Source: Gp7-AA6 sp036001245 (GTDB lineage: Bacteria; Acidobacteriota; Thermoanaerobaculia; UBA5066; Gp7-AA6). Taken from it: 64,000 nucleotides of DNA. Location of the stretch: positions 1-64,000 of the forward strand of contig DASYUL010000092.1 of assembly GCA_036001245.1 (NCBI GenBank), given 5' to 3'. Shown here piece after piece: positions 6,580 through 15,486 of the stretch; within the stretch, counting starts at the first letter, position 1, and each line of letters begins with the position of its first letter. The notes under the pieces are model-generated. The model was not told where the DNA came from, ran no database searches, and saw only the letters and a program-made list of their open reading frames with translations. Made by a program: the position numbers and the translations under genes.

Positions 6580-9500
6580 AGCCGCTGCCGCCGCCGGACG
6601 TCGATCGAGTAGACCCCGTTCTCGTCGCGGAGCGCCCGCAGCACGACCGAATTCGTGATCCGCCACTCGAGCTGGACCACGGACTCCTTGTCGGAGTTCA
6701 ACGACTGCGAGTAGGTGACGAGCAGATTCGGCGTGATCTGTTTGCCCACCGTCGACCGGATGTCCGTCAGCTGGCTGCCGGTGAAAACCGGATCGATCTG
6801 GAATCGGTCGAGCCGGAACAGCCGCTGGGCGGGGCGCGTAGCGCCCCCCGCGAGCGCTCCGGCCACGATCCCGCTCGCCGCCGACACGAGGCTCTGGGTC
6901 GTATCGGTGCCCGTGCGCTGGTTCGGCTCGGCCCCGGTCAGGAGGAGCCCGATGACGGCATCATCGGAGAGCGGAGGATCCGAGGTGAACGTCGACTGGA
7001 TGCGAGGCCAGGTCCCCACCAGGTTCACGACGAGGTCGTACCCCTTCACCTCCGCCCGCACCCGCAGGTCCACGATCGGGGCCAGGCGCGCGCTGTTCGC
7101 GAACGTGATGGTCCCCGACTCGATCTCGTATTGCACGTCGCGGAAGGTGATCCGGCCCCCCTCGTCGAACAGGATCTGCCCGACAAGGATCGGCTGCGCG
7201 ACGGTTCCGCGCGCGACGAGGTCCACCTCCGCGGTCAAGCGCGCGACGTTGTTTCGAACCTCGAGCGCGGCGGCCGAGATGATCCGGATCTCGAGCGTCG
7301 TCTCCTCCTTCCACGGCTCCCGCGCCGCGACCGCGCCGCTCGGGCGGCTCCTCTCGAGAAGAGACGCCAGCGTCACGTCGAAGTCGCGCGAGTAGGTCCC
7401 GCGCAAGAGCGTGACCTCGCCACGCACGACCTGCCCGCTGCCGGGGGCGCCGGTCGCGACGAGGTCCGCGTCGAGGACGAGCCTCATGTCCTGCGGATAC
7501 CGCACGGCGACGTGCCTCGCCTGGATGGTCAGGCGGAAGTCGGCGACCGTGAGCCCTTTCAGGTTCACGCTTCCGGCCGCGAAGAGATCTCCTCCGCCCA
7601 CTCGCGCCCGGATCCCGTCGATCTCGGCGCGGGAGCCGTGGAGCGAGATCACTCCATCGACGTCGTCGACGATCTGGGTGAGCCCCGTCAACCGATAGCG
7701 CCCGTTCTCGATCCGCACCGTGCCCGAGAGATCGGGGGCGGAGAAGCTGCCCGCCGCGGCCAGCGACACGGAGAGGCGCCCCTGCAGGTCGACCCCGGGG
7801 ACCGCGAGCTGGACGAGCGATGCGTCGATCGGGCCGGCGGCCGTCACCGCAAGGGCGTGGGCGGGAGTGAGGTCGACCGAGCCCTGGATCTTCAGGTCGG
7901 TGCCTTCGCCCACCGCGTGGAACTCGTCGAAGACGATCTTCTGCTGCCCGAGCGAGATTCGCACGTCGCCCGCCGTCCGGAGCACGCCGGGCCGATCGGG
8001 GAAGTCGAGCCGCGCTTCGGTCACGGTGAAAACGCCCGACAGGAACTCTTTTTCGTTGGCGGGAAGCCGGAGCTCGCCGCGAACAGCCAACGATCCGCCC
8101 CGCCCCGGCTCGAGCTTCAGCGGCGTGAAGAGCAGGAACGCGGCGAGGTCGCGCGCGTTCAGATTGACGCTGATGCGTGAGCCGGGCTCGAAGAGGTTGC
8201 CGGAAGCGGTCAGGTTCCACCGGTCGGCCACGGTGATCGACCCGTTCAGATCGCCGCGCACGAGACGCGCCTCGAGCCGCGGCTCCTCTGCGTCGGGAAT
8301 CCGGTGACCGAAGATCGTGGCGCTCGCGAGCGTCGCCGTCGCGGTCAGGTTCGGGCGCTCGATCTCGCCCGACCCGCTCACCTGGAACGAAAGTTTCCCC
8401 GAGATGTCTTTGGAGACGTCGGAAAGCGCCGTGATCGCCTCGAGCGCTATGGCATCACCCGCGAAGCGCGCCTCGAACGTCTTCTCGGCGATCTGAATCG
8501 ACCCGCTGCCGCCGACCATGCCGCCTCCAAGCTCCGCGCGGATGTCGGCGAGCTCGAAGCGCCCCGGCGAGAACAGGACCCGGCCCGTGATGAGGGGGAC
8601 TTTCTGTCCCCAGATGACCGCCTGCGAGAGCGTGATCGGCCCGCCGCCCGAAAGCGCCGAGGTCGAGCCCGCGATCGGGAAACTGCCGGAGACGAGCCCC
8701 TTCACCGGGTAGTCGAAGTCGAGGTAGTCGAGCAACCGCTCGAGGGGATACTCGTGCGCCGCGACCTGCAGGTCGAGCTTCGGCTGCCCCGGGGCCGCGC
8801 GGAATCGGACCATTCCCTCGAGCGAAAGGCTCGCGTCGCCGTCGTACGCCCGCAACGGCCGGAAGTCGAACGCTCCGTCGCGGACGTCGGCCGTGCCGCG
8901 GACGCTTCCGAAGCGCACGCCGGCCCACAACGCGTCTTCCGCGGAGAACTGGACGGTCGCGTCCGGATTGCCCCATGTGCCGGCGAGGTGGCCGGTCGCC
9001 TCCCCGGTCCCGCCGACCCCCAGGGGCTCGGGACGGCCGCCGGTCGCGGCGACGATGTTCTGGTAGAAGCGGTCGACCTCCGAGAGGTCGCGCGACTTCA
9101 ACGCGAAGTCGAAATCGGGTTTCCACTCCCCGATCCGGAGGCCCCCGGTCAGATCGATCGTGGACTGCGGGAACTTGAGCGTCACGCCCTCGAACCCGAT
9201 GCGGCCGTTCGCGATCGACAGCGGCCCGCCGCCGCCGGTCGGGAGCCCGTGTCTTCCCCGGACGATCGACGCGGCGGGGCCCGGATGGAGCTCGAGCATT
9301 CCGCCGCCGTCGGCGTGCTCGATTCCTGCCTCCTCCGGGAAGCGCAGCGCGAGCGTCACGTCCGCGGCGCTGGAGAGACCGATTCCCGGGAGGTCCAGGT
9401 CGGAGAAAAACCGCTCGAGCGAGAGTCCGTGGCCCTCGAGCGCGATCGTGAAGTGACGCGGCTTCGAGGCGAGGCTGGCGATCCGGACGACTCCGTTCGC

Positions 9501-10532
9501 GTCGCCGCCGGCGTAACTGCCGCGCTCGATTTTCGCCACCAGCTCGTCCGGGCGCGCATCCACCGATGCCTCGACGTTCTCGAGGAGAAACCCCTTCGCG
9601 TCGATCCGCGGCGACGCGACGTGTCCGGTGATCCGGAACTCGCCGCCGGCCGGAATCTCCACGCGCGCGTCGATCTGCCCTTCGCCGAGAAAGCCCAGGC
9701 GCGAATGGAAGATCCGCTCGATCTCCGTGAACGATACGTCGCCGGATGCGACGAGCGTCGTCTTCTGCGTTCCGCCGGTCTCGATCGCGCCCGCGGCCGT
9801 GAGCGAGCCGAAACTTCCCTTCAGACGCACGGTCTCGAAAACGATTCCGCGGCCGGGCTCCATGTGGAAGCGCGTCGTCAGGTCCGAAACGATCGGCTCC
9901 GCGTCCGGAAGGCGGAGCGTCATCCGGCGGGAAGCGAGCGCGCCCGTGTAGTGGTCTTCCCCGATCGCGGCGAGGTTGCCCGTGAAATCCTGGAGCGCGA
10001 CGTCGAGGGCCATCTTGCGACCGGCGAGCTCGAACTCGCCCTGTTCGACGACCACCTCTCCGACCCGGACCTTCAGCCCCCCTCGGCGCGCCGGCCGGTT
10101 GATGCCGGGCGGAAGGTTCCAGGATCCGTCGGGGAATTGCACGAGCGCAATCTTCGGGCGGACCGCGCGGATGCGCCCGAGGCGAAGCTCCTGGCCGGAG
10201 AGCGAGACCCCGCCGCCGATGGAGACCTCGTCCGCCGAGAGGAAGGGCTCCTTTGGGAGGCGTGGGTCGTTGCCGATCCGGACGTCCGCGAGGCGCAGGG
10301 ACGGCGGCAGAAAGCGGAACTCCACCAGGCGGAAGGTGACCGGACGGCCGAGCGCCTCGGAGAGCCGCGTCTGCGAAACGCCCTGGAAGAGCGTCTGGAA
10401 CCGTTCCGAGTTCCACACGGCGTACCCCGCGAGCACGAGGAAGACGACGACGATGACGAATAGCCGCAGCGTCGACAGCCGCCGCAGAGGATGGTGCCCT
10501 TGCACGTCGGGAGGAAGCTCGGTTTCCTTCAA
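6576..10532 (-). CDS. tamB: TamB/YtfN-like translocation and assembly module protein
   Basis: This 1318-residue protein has one N-terminal transmembrane helix (about 22-42, LRLFVIVVVFLVLAGYAVW), an AsmA-like start and very long beta-rich repeats. It ends in the conserved DUF490 (TamB C-terminal) region with the IGLLLTGAEPN and AGALAGGATRPAQ segments. TamB-type proteins span the periplasm and carry lipids or assist Omp85 partners, and an Omp85 gene follows with a 4-nt overlap. The apparent start is a TTG at 10532 that lies within a heptamer repeat array; the array also supplies an AAGG upstream. No ATG lies near the expected N-terminus. Confidence 0.88.
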   Translation of the reverse strand: MKETELPPDVQGHHPLRRLSTLRLFVIVVVFLVLAGYAVWNSERFQTLFQGVSQTRLSEALGRPVTFRLVEFRFLPPSLRLADVRIGNDPRLPKEPFLSADEVSIGGGVSLSGQELRLGRIRAVRPKIALVQFPDGSWNLPPGINRPARRGGLKVRVGEVVVEQGEFELAGRKMALDVALQDFTGNLAAIGEDHYTGALASRRMTLRLPDAEPIVSDLTTRFHMEPGRGIVFETVRLKGSFGSLTAAGAIETGGTQKTTLVASGDVSFTEIERIFHSRLGFLGEGQIDARVEIPAGGEFRITGHVASPRIDAKGFLLENVEASVDARPDELVAKIERGSYAGGDANGVVRIASLASKPRHFTIALEGHGLSLERFFSDLDLPGIGLSSAADVTLALRFPEEAGIEHADGGGMLELHPGPAASIVRGRHGLPTGGGGPLSIANGRIGFEGVTLKFPQSTIDLTGGLRIGEWKPDFDFALKSRDLSEVDRFYQNIVAATGGRPEPLGVGGTGEATGHLAGTWGNPDATVQFSAEDALWAGVRFGSVRGTADVRDGAFDFRPLRAYDGDASLSLEGMVRFRAAPGQPKLDLQVAAHEYPLERLLDYLDFDYPVKGLVSGSFPIAGSTSALSGGGPITLSQAVIWGQKVPLITGRVLFSPGRFELADIRAELGGGMVGGSGSIQIAEKTFEARFAGDAIALEAITALSDVSKDISGKLSFQVSGSGEIERPNLTATATLASATIFGHRIPDAEEPRLEARLVRGDLNGSITVADRWNLTASGNLFEPGSRISVNLNARDLAAFLLFTPLKLEPGRGGSLAVRGELRLPANEKEFLSGVFTVTEARLDFPDRPGVLRTAGDVRISLGQQKIVFDEFHAVGEGTDLKIQGSVDLTPAHALAVTAAGPIDASLVQLAVPGVDLQGRLSVSLAAAGSFSAPDLSGTVRIENGRYRLTGLTQIVDDVDGVISLHGSRAEIDGIRARVGGGDLFAAGSVNLKGLTVADFRLTIQARHVAVRYPQDMRLVLDADLVATGAPGSGQVVRGEVTLLRGTYSRDFDVTLASLLERSRPSGAVAAREPWKEETTLEIRIISAAALEVRNNVARLTAEVDLVARGTVAQPILVGQILFDEGGRITFRDVQYEIESGTITFANSARLAPIVDLRVRAEVKGYDLVVNLVGTWPRIQSTFTSDPPLSDDAVIGLLLTGAEPNQRTGTDTTQSLVSAASGIVAGALAGGATRPAQRLFRLDRFQIDPVFTGSQLTDIRSTVGKQITPNLLVTYSQSLNSDKESVVQLEWRITNSVVLRALRDENGVYSIDVRRRQRL

Positions 10533-10560
10533 CCTTGAACCTTAAGCGTTGAACCTTGAA
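10526..10560 (-). repeat. heptamer tandem array (CCTTGAA type)
   Basis: Five units in strict 7-bp register: CCTTCAA, CCTTGAA, CCTTAAG, CGTTGAA, CCTTGAA. The array fills the gap between nadK and tamB. On the minus strand it reads TTCAAGG repeats and supplies both an AAGG and the TTG used as the tamB start. Confidence 0.8.
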
Positions 10561-10568
10561 CCCTCACT

Positions 10569-11489
10569 TCAGATGCCCCAGTTCAATTTTTCCGCCAGGT
10601 TCTCGAAGTGGTCGGCCTCGGGCGGGCGCAGGAGCGTCACGGGCGATGCCCCCGATCGCACCTCGACCGTGGATTCCGGACCGATCGGCAGCCCCTCCTG
10701 TCCGTCGAGGGTCAGATAAACCCCCCCGGGGCGCCGGTGGGGATCGAGGATGCGCAGCCCGATCACGGTGTCCGACGGCACGACGAGAGGACGCTGGGAG
10801 AGGGTATGAGGACAGATCGGCGTGATCACGACGGCGGGAAGCTGCGGGTGGAGGATTGGTCCGCCAGCGGAGAGGTTGTAAGCGGTCGAGCCGGTCGGCG
10901 TCGCGACGATGACGCCATCGGCGCGAAATTCAGCGACGGAGCGGCCGTCGAGGTCGATGCGGAACGTCGAGATCCGCGCGAGCGCCTCCTTGTTCAGGAC
11001 GGCGTCGTTCAGGGCGCGGAAGCGCCTCGTGCGCGTCGGTCCCGTGACGGTGACCTCGAGGCGTCGGCGGCGGTCCTCGCGGAACTCGCCGGCGAGCACC
11101 TCGTCGAGCCGCGTGAGCGCCTCGTTGCGCGAAAGACCGGCGAGGAAACCGAGCACGCCGACGTTGATCCCGAGCACGGGAGTCGACGTGGGCGCCGCGC
11201 GCGCGACGGAAAGGAGAGTGCCGTCGCCGCCGACGACGATCACGAGGTCGACGGAACGCGCCAGCCGCTCGCGCGCCAGGCCGCCCCCGCGCCCGAGCGC
11301 CGCGGCCGTGTCCGTGTCGAAGAGGACCTCGAGGCCGCGGCGCCGGAGAGCCGATTCGAGCGACTGCGCCAGAGTGAGAGCGGCCTTCGACGTGCATTTG
11401 CAGGCGAGGCCGACCCGCCGATAAGGGCTCGCCGTCGCAGGTGCGGAGCGCGCTCCGGCTGACCGAGCCGAGACTCGCGCCCCCTTCAT
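10569..11489 (-). CDS. nadK: NAD kinase
   Basis: This is an ATP- or polyphosphate-dependent NAD kinase that makes NADP in the cytosol. At 306 residues it is of normal family length. The GGDGTLL nucleotide motif, GINVGVLGFLAG, LNDAVLNK and the NAD-binding ADGVIVATPTGSTAY, NLSAGGPI stretch are all present, followed by the family's C-terminal beta domain. The ATG at 11489 was chosen because it lies five bases after the tlyA stop; the frame is open further upstream, but that part is antisense to tlyA. The tlyA-nadK pair is common in bacteria. Confidence 0.93.
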   Translation of the reverse strand: MKGARVSARSAGARSAPATASPYRRVGLACKCTSKAALTLAQSLESALRRRGLEVLFDTDTAAALGRGGGLARERLARSVDLVIVVGGDGTLLSVARAAPTSTPVLGINVGVLGFLAGLSRNEALTRLDEVLAGEFREDRRRRLEVTVTGPTRTRRFRALNDAVLNKEALARISTFRIDLDGRSVAEFRADGVIVATPTGSTAYNLSAGGPILHPQLPAVVITPICPHTLSQRPLVVPSDTVIGLRILDPHRRPGGVYLTLDGQEGLPIGPESTVEVRSGASPVTLLRPPEADHFENLAEKLNWGI

Positions 11490-11494
11490 CCGGC

Positions 11495-12229
11495 TCAATT
11501 TACACGAAAGGCGAGCAGGAACTCCTCGTTGCCGCGAGCGCCACGGATCGGCGAGGGAATCGAGCCCAAAGGTTCGAGACCGAGACCGGCGCCGGCGTCC
11601 GCGATCTCGGACACGACGCGCCGCCGGATGTCCTCCGACCGCACGATGCCGCCCTTGCCGACCTCCGCGCGACCCGCTTCGAACTGCGGCTTGACCAGGA
11701 CGACGACGACCCCGCCCTTCACGAGGAGAGGAGCGACGGCGGGAAGTATGAGGCGGGTCGAGATGAACGAGACGTCGATGACGGCGAGTGCCACCGGCTC
11801 GGGGACGTCGTCGCGAGAGAGCGAACGCGCGTTCACCCTCTCGCGGACGGCGACCCGCGAATCGCCGCGGAGCTTCGCGTCGAGCTGTCCGTAGCCCACG
11901 TCGACCGCGTAGACCTTTGCCGCGCCCCGCTGGAGGAGGCAGTCGGTGAAACCGCCCGTGGACGCGCCCACGTCGAGGCACACGAGACCGCACGGATCGA
12001 TCCGGAAGTGATCGAGCGCCGCCTCGAGCTTCACGCCGCCGCGGGAAACGTAGGGGTGTGGAGGACCGGCGACGGCGAGCGCGGCGGTTTCCTCCACGGG
12101 CGCCCCGGCCTTGTCGACGCGACGTCCGTCGACGGAGACCGCGCCCGAGAGGATGAGCGCCTGCGCCTTTTCCCGCGTCGGCGCGAGACCGCTCAGGACG
12201 AGCAGGCGATCGAGTCGTGTGCGGGGCAT
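11495..12229 (-). CDS. tlyA: TlyA-family rRNA (cytidine-2'-O)-methyltransferase
   Basis: The 244-residue protein has an N-terminal S4 RNA-binding domain (RLDRLLVLSGLAPTREKA, GAVSVDGRRV) and a C-terminal FtsJ-like Rossmann methyltransferase (DVGASTGGFTDCLLQ for SAM binding; KPQFEAG). Known TlyA proteins methylate 16S and 23S rRNA cytidines; those with the S4 domain are often annotated as haemolysin A. The ATG at 12229 starts the S4 domain at the normal place. It directly follows a dispersed GGGGTCAGG palindrome that separates tlyA from the upstream dehydrogenase gene. The gene lies in the xse-ispA-tlyA-nadK operon. Confidence 0.93.
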   Translation of the reverse strand: MPRTRLDRLLVLSGLAPTREKAQALILSGAVSVDGRRVDKAGAPVEETAALAVAGPPHPYVSRGGVKLEAALDHFRIDPCGLVCLDVGASTGGFTDCLLQRGAAKVYAVDVGYGQLDAKLRGDSRVAVRERVNARSLSRDDVPEPVALAVIDVSFISTRLILPAVAPLLVKGGVVVVLVKPQFEAGRAEVGKGGIVRSEDIRRRVVSEIADAGAGLGLEPLGSIPSPIRGARGNEEFLLAFRVN

Positions 12230-12291
12230 GGGGTCAGGCAGGGACTTTGGTATTTCCGTCCATCGAAGTACCAAGATACCTGCCTGACCCC
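12230..12291. repeat. dispersed palindromic repeat, family A
   Basis: GGGGTCAGGCAGG (12230-12242) and CCTGCCTGACCCC (12279-12291) are perfect inverted copies; the inner part also pairs (TTTGGTA with TACCAAG). It fills exactly the gap between the dehydrogenase stop codon and the tlyA start codon. Related GGGGTCAG palindromes lie near 17155, 56935, 57001, 57091 and 61320. Confidence 0.75.
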
Positions 12292-13299
12292 TCAAAACGT
12301 CAGGAGGACCTTCACCGATCCGTCCGGGTCGCGAGCGCGCTCGAAAGCCTTACGCGCGCGAGCGATCGGAAAGCGATGCGTGACGAGGTCGGCGACCTTC
12401 ACCCTTCGCGCGGCGAGAAGCGACAGGGCCTCGCGCATGTCGTCGGGCCCGGCGGAATAGGACGGCACGATCTCGACCTCTCGGAAATAGAGCTCGTTCG
12501 GCGAGATCGTGAAGCGCTCCTCCGGCGCCGCCATCGTGAATGCGAGAAGCGTCCCTCCGGGCGCGACCGCCGCGAGCGCCGACTCCAGCACCGCGGCCTT
12601 CCCCGGCCCGACGAACACGAAATCGAACGGCTCGCGAACGATCTTCCCGAGCGCTTCGTCCGACACGTCGAAGAGCTCCGAGGCGCCGCTCGCCTGCCCG
12701 ACCTCAAGCCGCGAGGCGACCCGGTCGGCGGCGCCGACCCGCGACGCGCCCGCGGACCTCGCGAGACGGATCGCGAGCTGGCCGGTCGTGCCCGCGCCGA
12801 CGGCGAGAAACGACTGCAAGGGGGTGAAGCCGCCGCGGCGGAAGGCCTTGACGACGGTGGCGAGTGGCTCCACGAACGTCGCCTCCTCGGCCGGAAGGCC
12901 CGGAGGGATTTTCCACGTATCCCTCGCGAGATTTTCTGCCGGGATCCGCACGTACTCCGCCATTCCGCCGGGATCGAGCGAGGACGCCCGCCACTGCCGG
13001 CAGTGAACGGAGCGCCCGCTCCGGCACTCGGCGCACTCGCCGCAGGAGGCGTGATGGTGGGGCGCGACCCGGTCTCCCGGCACGAACCCTTCGACCCCTT
13101 TTCCCACCTCGACGATCTCGCCGGCGACCTCGTGGCCGAGGATCGATCCCGCTTTCCGTCGAACGTACCAGGAGAGGAGGTCCGACCCGCAGATTCCGGC
13201 GGCCGCGGTCCGCATGAGCGCATCGCCCGGCCCGAGCTTCGGGATCCCGAGGTCGACAACCGAAACAGAACCATCATCTGCAACGCGAACTGCTTTCAC
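12292..13299 (-). CDS. zinc-dependent medium-chain dehydrogenase (1)
   Basis: This 335-residue MDR-family alcohol, polyol or threonine dehydrogenase-like enzyme is probably cytosolic. It shows the catalytic-zinc region CGSD and GHEVAGEIVEVG, a structural-zinc cluster CGECAECRSGRSVHC, and a Rossmann domain (VGAGTTGQLAIRLA) for NAD(P). The GTG start at 13299 overlaps the TGA of the preceding dehydrogenase gene by 4 nt, so the pair is coupled. It has the GroES-like fold of sorbitol/threonine dehydrogenases; the substrate cannot be read from sequence. The pair sits between ispA and tlyA, where many bacteria have dxs. Confidence 0.87.
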   Translation of the reverse strand: MKAVRVADDGSVSVVDLGIPKLGPGDALMRTAAAGICGSDLLSWYVRRKAGSILGHEVAGEIVEVGKGVEGFVPGDRVAPHHHASCGECAECRSGRSVHCRQWRASSLDPGGMAEYVRIPAENLARDTWKIPPGLPAEEATFVEPLATVVKAFRRGGFTPLQSFLAVGAGTTGQLAIRLARSAGASRVGAADRVASRLEVGQASGASELFDVSDEALGKIVREPFDFVFVGPGKAAVLESALAAVAPGGTLLAFTMAAPEERFTISPNELYFREVEIVPSYSAGPDDMREALSLLAARRVKVADLVTHRFPIARARKAFERARDPDGSVKVLLTF

Positions 13300-14294
13300 G
13301 GAAACACCGCGTACCGGATTCCTTCGCGGCGCTTCTGCGCTTCGAGAAAGCGGGGCAGATCCGAGAGCGAGCCGCGTCCGCAAATGAGACGAGAAGGATC
13401 GATCTCGCCCGAGGCGAGCATCGCGATCGCCGCTCGCGCCTCCTTCGGCGTGTAGTGAAACGACCCGAGAAGGGAGATCTCGGAGTAGTGGAGCCGCGCC
13501 GCGTCCCAGGCCACCGTCGCGCCGGGAGCGCAGCCGCCGAAGAGGAGCACCTTGCCGCCGGGAGCGACGAGGTCGGCGAGCCGTCGCCAGACCTCGGGGT
13601 CGCCCGTGCAGTCGACCGCCATGTCGGTGAGCCCCGCGGAATTCGGGGCATCGCGGTCGAGATCGATCACGCGCGCCCCGTACGCCCGCGCCGTTTCCAG
13701 CCGCAGGGCATTGCCCCGCGCGGCGACGATCGTCGGAATCTCGCGCGATCGGGCCGTCGCCGCCCAGAGCAGGCCGAGCGCTCCGGCGCCGTAGACGAGG
13801 AGCGTTCCGCGAACCGGAGCGAGTCGGTTCCAGCCATGAAGCACGGACGCGAGCGGATCGAGGAACGCGGCGATCTCGTCGGGCAGCCCGGGCGGCGCGG
13901 GATGGAGGTTGCTCGCGACGACGGCGGCCGGAACGCGCAAGAGCTCCGCGAACGCGCCCCAGGTTCGATCGGCGTGGCCGGTCGCGCAGAGGTTCTCGAA
14001 GCCGCGTCCGCACTCGTGGCAATCGCCGCACGGTCCCGAGATGCCCGGAACGACGCGGTCGCCCGGCGCGAAACGCTCGACGCCGGGACCGATCTCCACG
14101 ATCTCGCCGCATGCCTCGTGCCCCATCGTGACGGGAAGGGTGATCCGCGGATGTCCGCGGTCGAGGAGCTTCAAGTCCGTGCCGCAGGTCAGGGCGGCGC
14201 GGACCCGGAGGACGACTTCCCCCGGACCGGCTACCGGGCGCGGCAGCTCCCTCTCTTCGAACCGTCCAACGCCAGTCTGAACGAAACCGCGCAT
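13296..14294 (-). CDS. zinc-dependent medium-chain dehydrogenase (2)
   Basis: This 332-residue MDR-family enzyme is related to its downstream partner. The catalytic-zinc Cys lies in LTCGTDLKLLDRGHPR, with GHEACGEIVEIG after it. The structural-zinc cluster reads CGDCHECGRGFENLC. The Rossmann part holds YGAGALGLL. It overlaps the next gene by GTGA and follows ispA after 12 nt, so it belongs to the same operon. Two differing dehydrogenases encoded as a coupled pair suggest successive or reciprocal oxidation/reduction of one metabolite, or a heteromer; neither can be decided here. Confidence 0.86.
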   Translation of the reverse strand: MRGFVQTGVGRFEERELPRPVAGPGEVVLRVRAALTCGTDLKLLDRGHPRITLPVTMGHEACGEIVEIGPGVERFAPGDRVVPGISGPCGDCHECGRGFENLCATGHADRTWGAFAELLRVPAAVVASNLHPAPPGLPDEIAAFLDPLASVLHGWNRLAPVRGTLLVYGAGALGLLWAATARSREIPTIVAARGNALRLETARAYGARVIDLDRDAPNSAGLTDMAVDCTGDPEVWRRLADLVAPGGKVLLFGGCAPGATVAWDAARLHYSEISLLGSFHYTPKEARAAIAMLASGEIDPSRLICGRGSLSDLPRFLEAQKRREGIRYAVFP

Positions 14295-14306
14295 CCGACC
14301 GGATTC

Positions 14307-15191
14307 CTACGAACGCCGCTCGCCCACGAAACGGGCGAGCTCGGGGAGCCGGCCGCCGGCGCCGGGCAGAGAGCACGCGGCCGCGACCGCCTCGTCGATC
14401 TTCTCCGCCAGCCAGGCGCGGGAGCGCTCCACGCCGTAGACCGCGGGAAACGTCAGCTTCTTCGCCGCGGAGTCGGCGCCGGCGCGCTTGCCGAGCGCCG
14501 CGGAGTCGGACTCGACGTCCAGGAGGTCGTCCTTGATCTGAAAGGCGAGCCCGAGCGCGCGCCCGTATGAGTCGAGCAGGGCGATCGCTGCCTCGGGCGC
14601 GAAGGAAAGTAGCCCTCCGACCGTGAGGGCGGCGCGAATCAACCGGCCGGTCTTCGCCTCGTGGATCGCGAGAAGACGGTCCCCGGACGGACGCGAATCC
14701 TTCTCCGCTTCGAGATCCGCGACCTGCCCCCCGATCATTCCTTCACTGCCGATCGCGTCGCCGACAAGCTCGACGATGCGCGCGCGCACCGGCGCGTAGC
14801 GTTCCGATCCGGGATGGCGCGCGAGGACCGCCAGACCGAGCGTCAGGAGCGCGTCGCCGGCGAGAATCGCGACTGCCTCGCCGAAGACGACGTGGGCCGT
14901 CGGCGCACCGCGGCGAAGCGGCGAATCGTCCATCGCGGGGAGATCGTCGTGAACGAGCGAGTAGGTGTGGATGAGCTCCACGCCGCAAGCGGGGGCGAGC
15001 GCGAGATCGCCCGATCCGCCGAGCGCCTCCGCCGCCGCGAGGCAGAGGATGGGACGAAGCCGCTTGCCTCCGGCGAAGAGGCTGTGCCGGATCGCACGGT
15101 GGAGCGTGGGCGGCCAAAGCGACTCGGGAGGGACGAGGCGATCGAGCTCGGAGTCGATCTCTCCGCGGCGAGCGGCGAGATATTCGGCTAT
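14307..15191 (-). CDS. ispA: geranylgeranyl/farnesyl diphosphate synthase, unusual start
   Basis: A trans-isoprenyl diphosphate synthase that condenses IPP with allylic diphosphates. Both aspartate-rich motifs are present (LVHDDLPAMDD and FQIKDDLLD), with GGKRLRP near residue 40. The first in-frame ATG/GTG/TTG is a GTG at 14981, which would delete about 70 residues including GGKRLRP, although the frame upstream clearly codes for the family's N-terminus. The most plausible start is ATA at 15191, just after AAGGAG and 13 nt beyond the xseB stop, giving 294 residues, the usual length. A frameshift or a very rare start are the alternatives. Neighbours xseB and xseA match the usual operon. Confidence 0.85.
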   Translation of the reverse strand: MAEYLAARRGEIDSELDRLVPPESLWPPTLHRAIRHSLFAGGKRLRPILCLAAAEALGGSGDLALAPACGVELIHTYSLVHDDLPAMDDSPLRRGAPTAHVVFGEAVAILAGDALLTLGLAVLARHPGSERYAPVRARIVELVGDAIGSEGMIGGQVADLEAEKDSRPSGDRLLAIHEAKTGRLIRAALTVGGLLSFAPEAAIALLDSYGRALGLAFQIKDDLLDVESDSAALGKRAGADSAAKKLTFPAVYGVERSRAWLAEKIDEAVAAACSLPGAGGRLPELARFVGERRS

Positions 15192-15204
15192 CGCTCCTTC
15201 AGCT

Positions 15205-15486
15205 CTATAGCCCGTCGTCGTCGTCCGAGTCCTCGCCCGGGACCTGCCCCGCCTCGAAGGGGACCGTCTTCCACTCCTCGCCCGACTCCTTCAGGACGAG
15301 CTCGACGGATTTCTGGACCTCCTTCAACTTCGCGTCGCAGAAGCGGGCGAGCGTCATCCCCTCCTTGAACAGCTCGAACTGGCTTTCGAGGCCGAGCTCG
15401 TCGGACTCGATCTCCGTCACAATCGCTTCGAGACGCTCCATGGCCTCCTCGAAGCTGCGCTCTTTGCGTCCGGTGCGCGCCGTCAC
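15205..15486 (-). CDS. xseB: exodeoxyribonuclease VII small subunit
   Basis: This 93-residue small subunit of exonuclease VII binds XseA to form the processive single-strand DNase. The conserved helical hairpin SFEEAMERLEAIVTEIES and ELFKEGMTLARFCDAKL are present. The C-terminus is an acidic tail (EDSDDDD). The ATG start overlaps the xseA stop by 4 nt (ATGA), so the two subunits are translationally coupled. The ispA gene follows. Confidence 0.93.
   Translation of the reverse strand: MTARTGRKERSFEEAMERLEAIVTEIESDELGLESQFELFKEGMTLARFCDAKLKEVQKSVELVLKESGEEWKTVPFEAGQVPGEDSDDDDGL

Noticed and set aside
8304..10463. Very long plus-strand open frame antisense to tamB (and similar ones opposite bamA, ymdB, infB and metG)
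   Set aside because: Composition is Arg/Asp/Glu/Pro-rich without domains, and the real gene on the other strand has clear motifs. High GC makes such antisense frames common.
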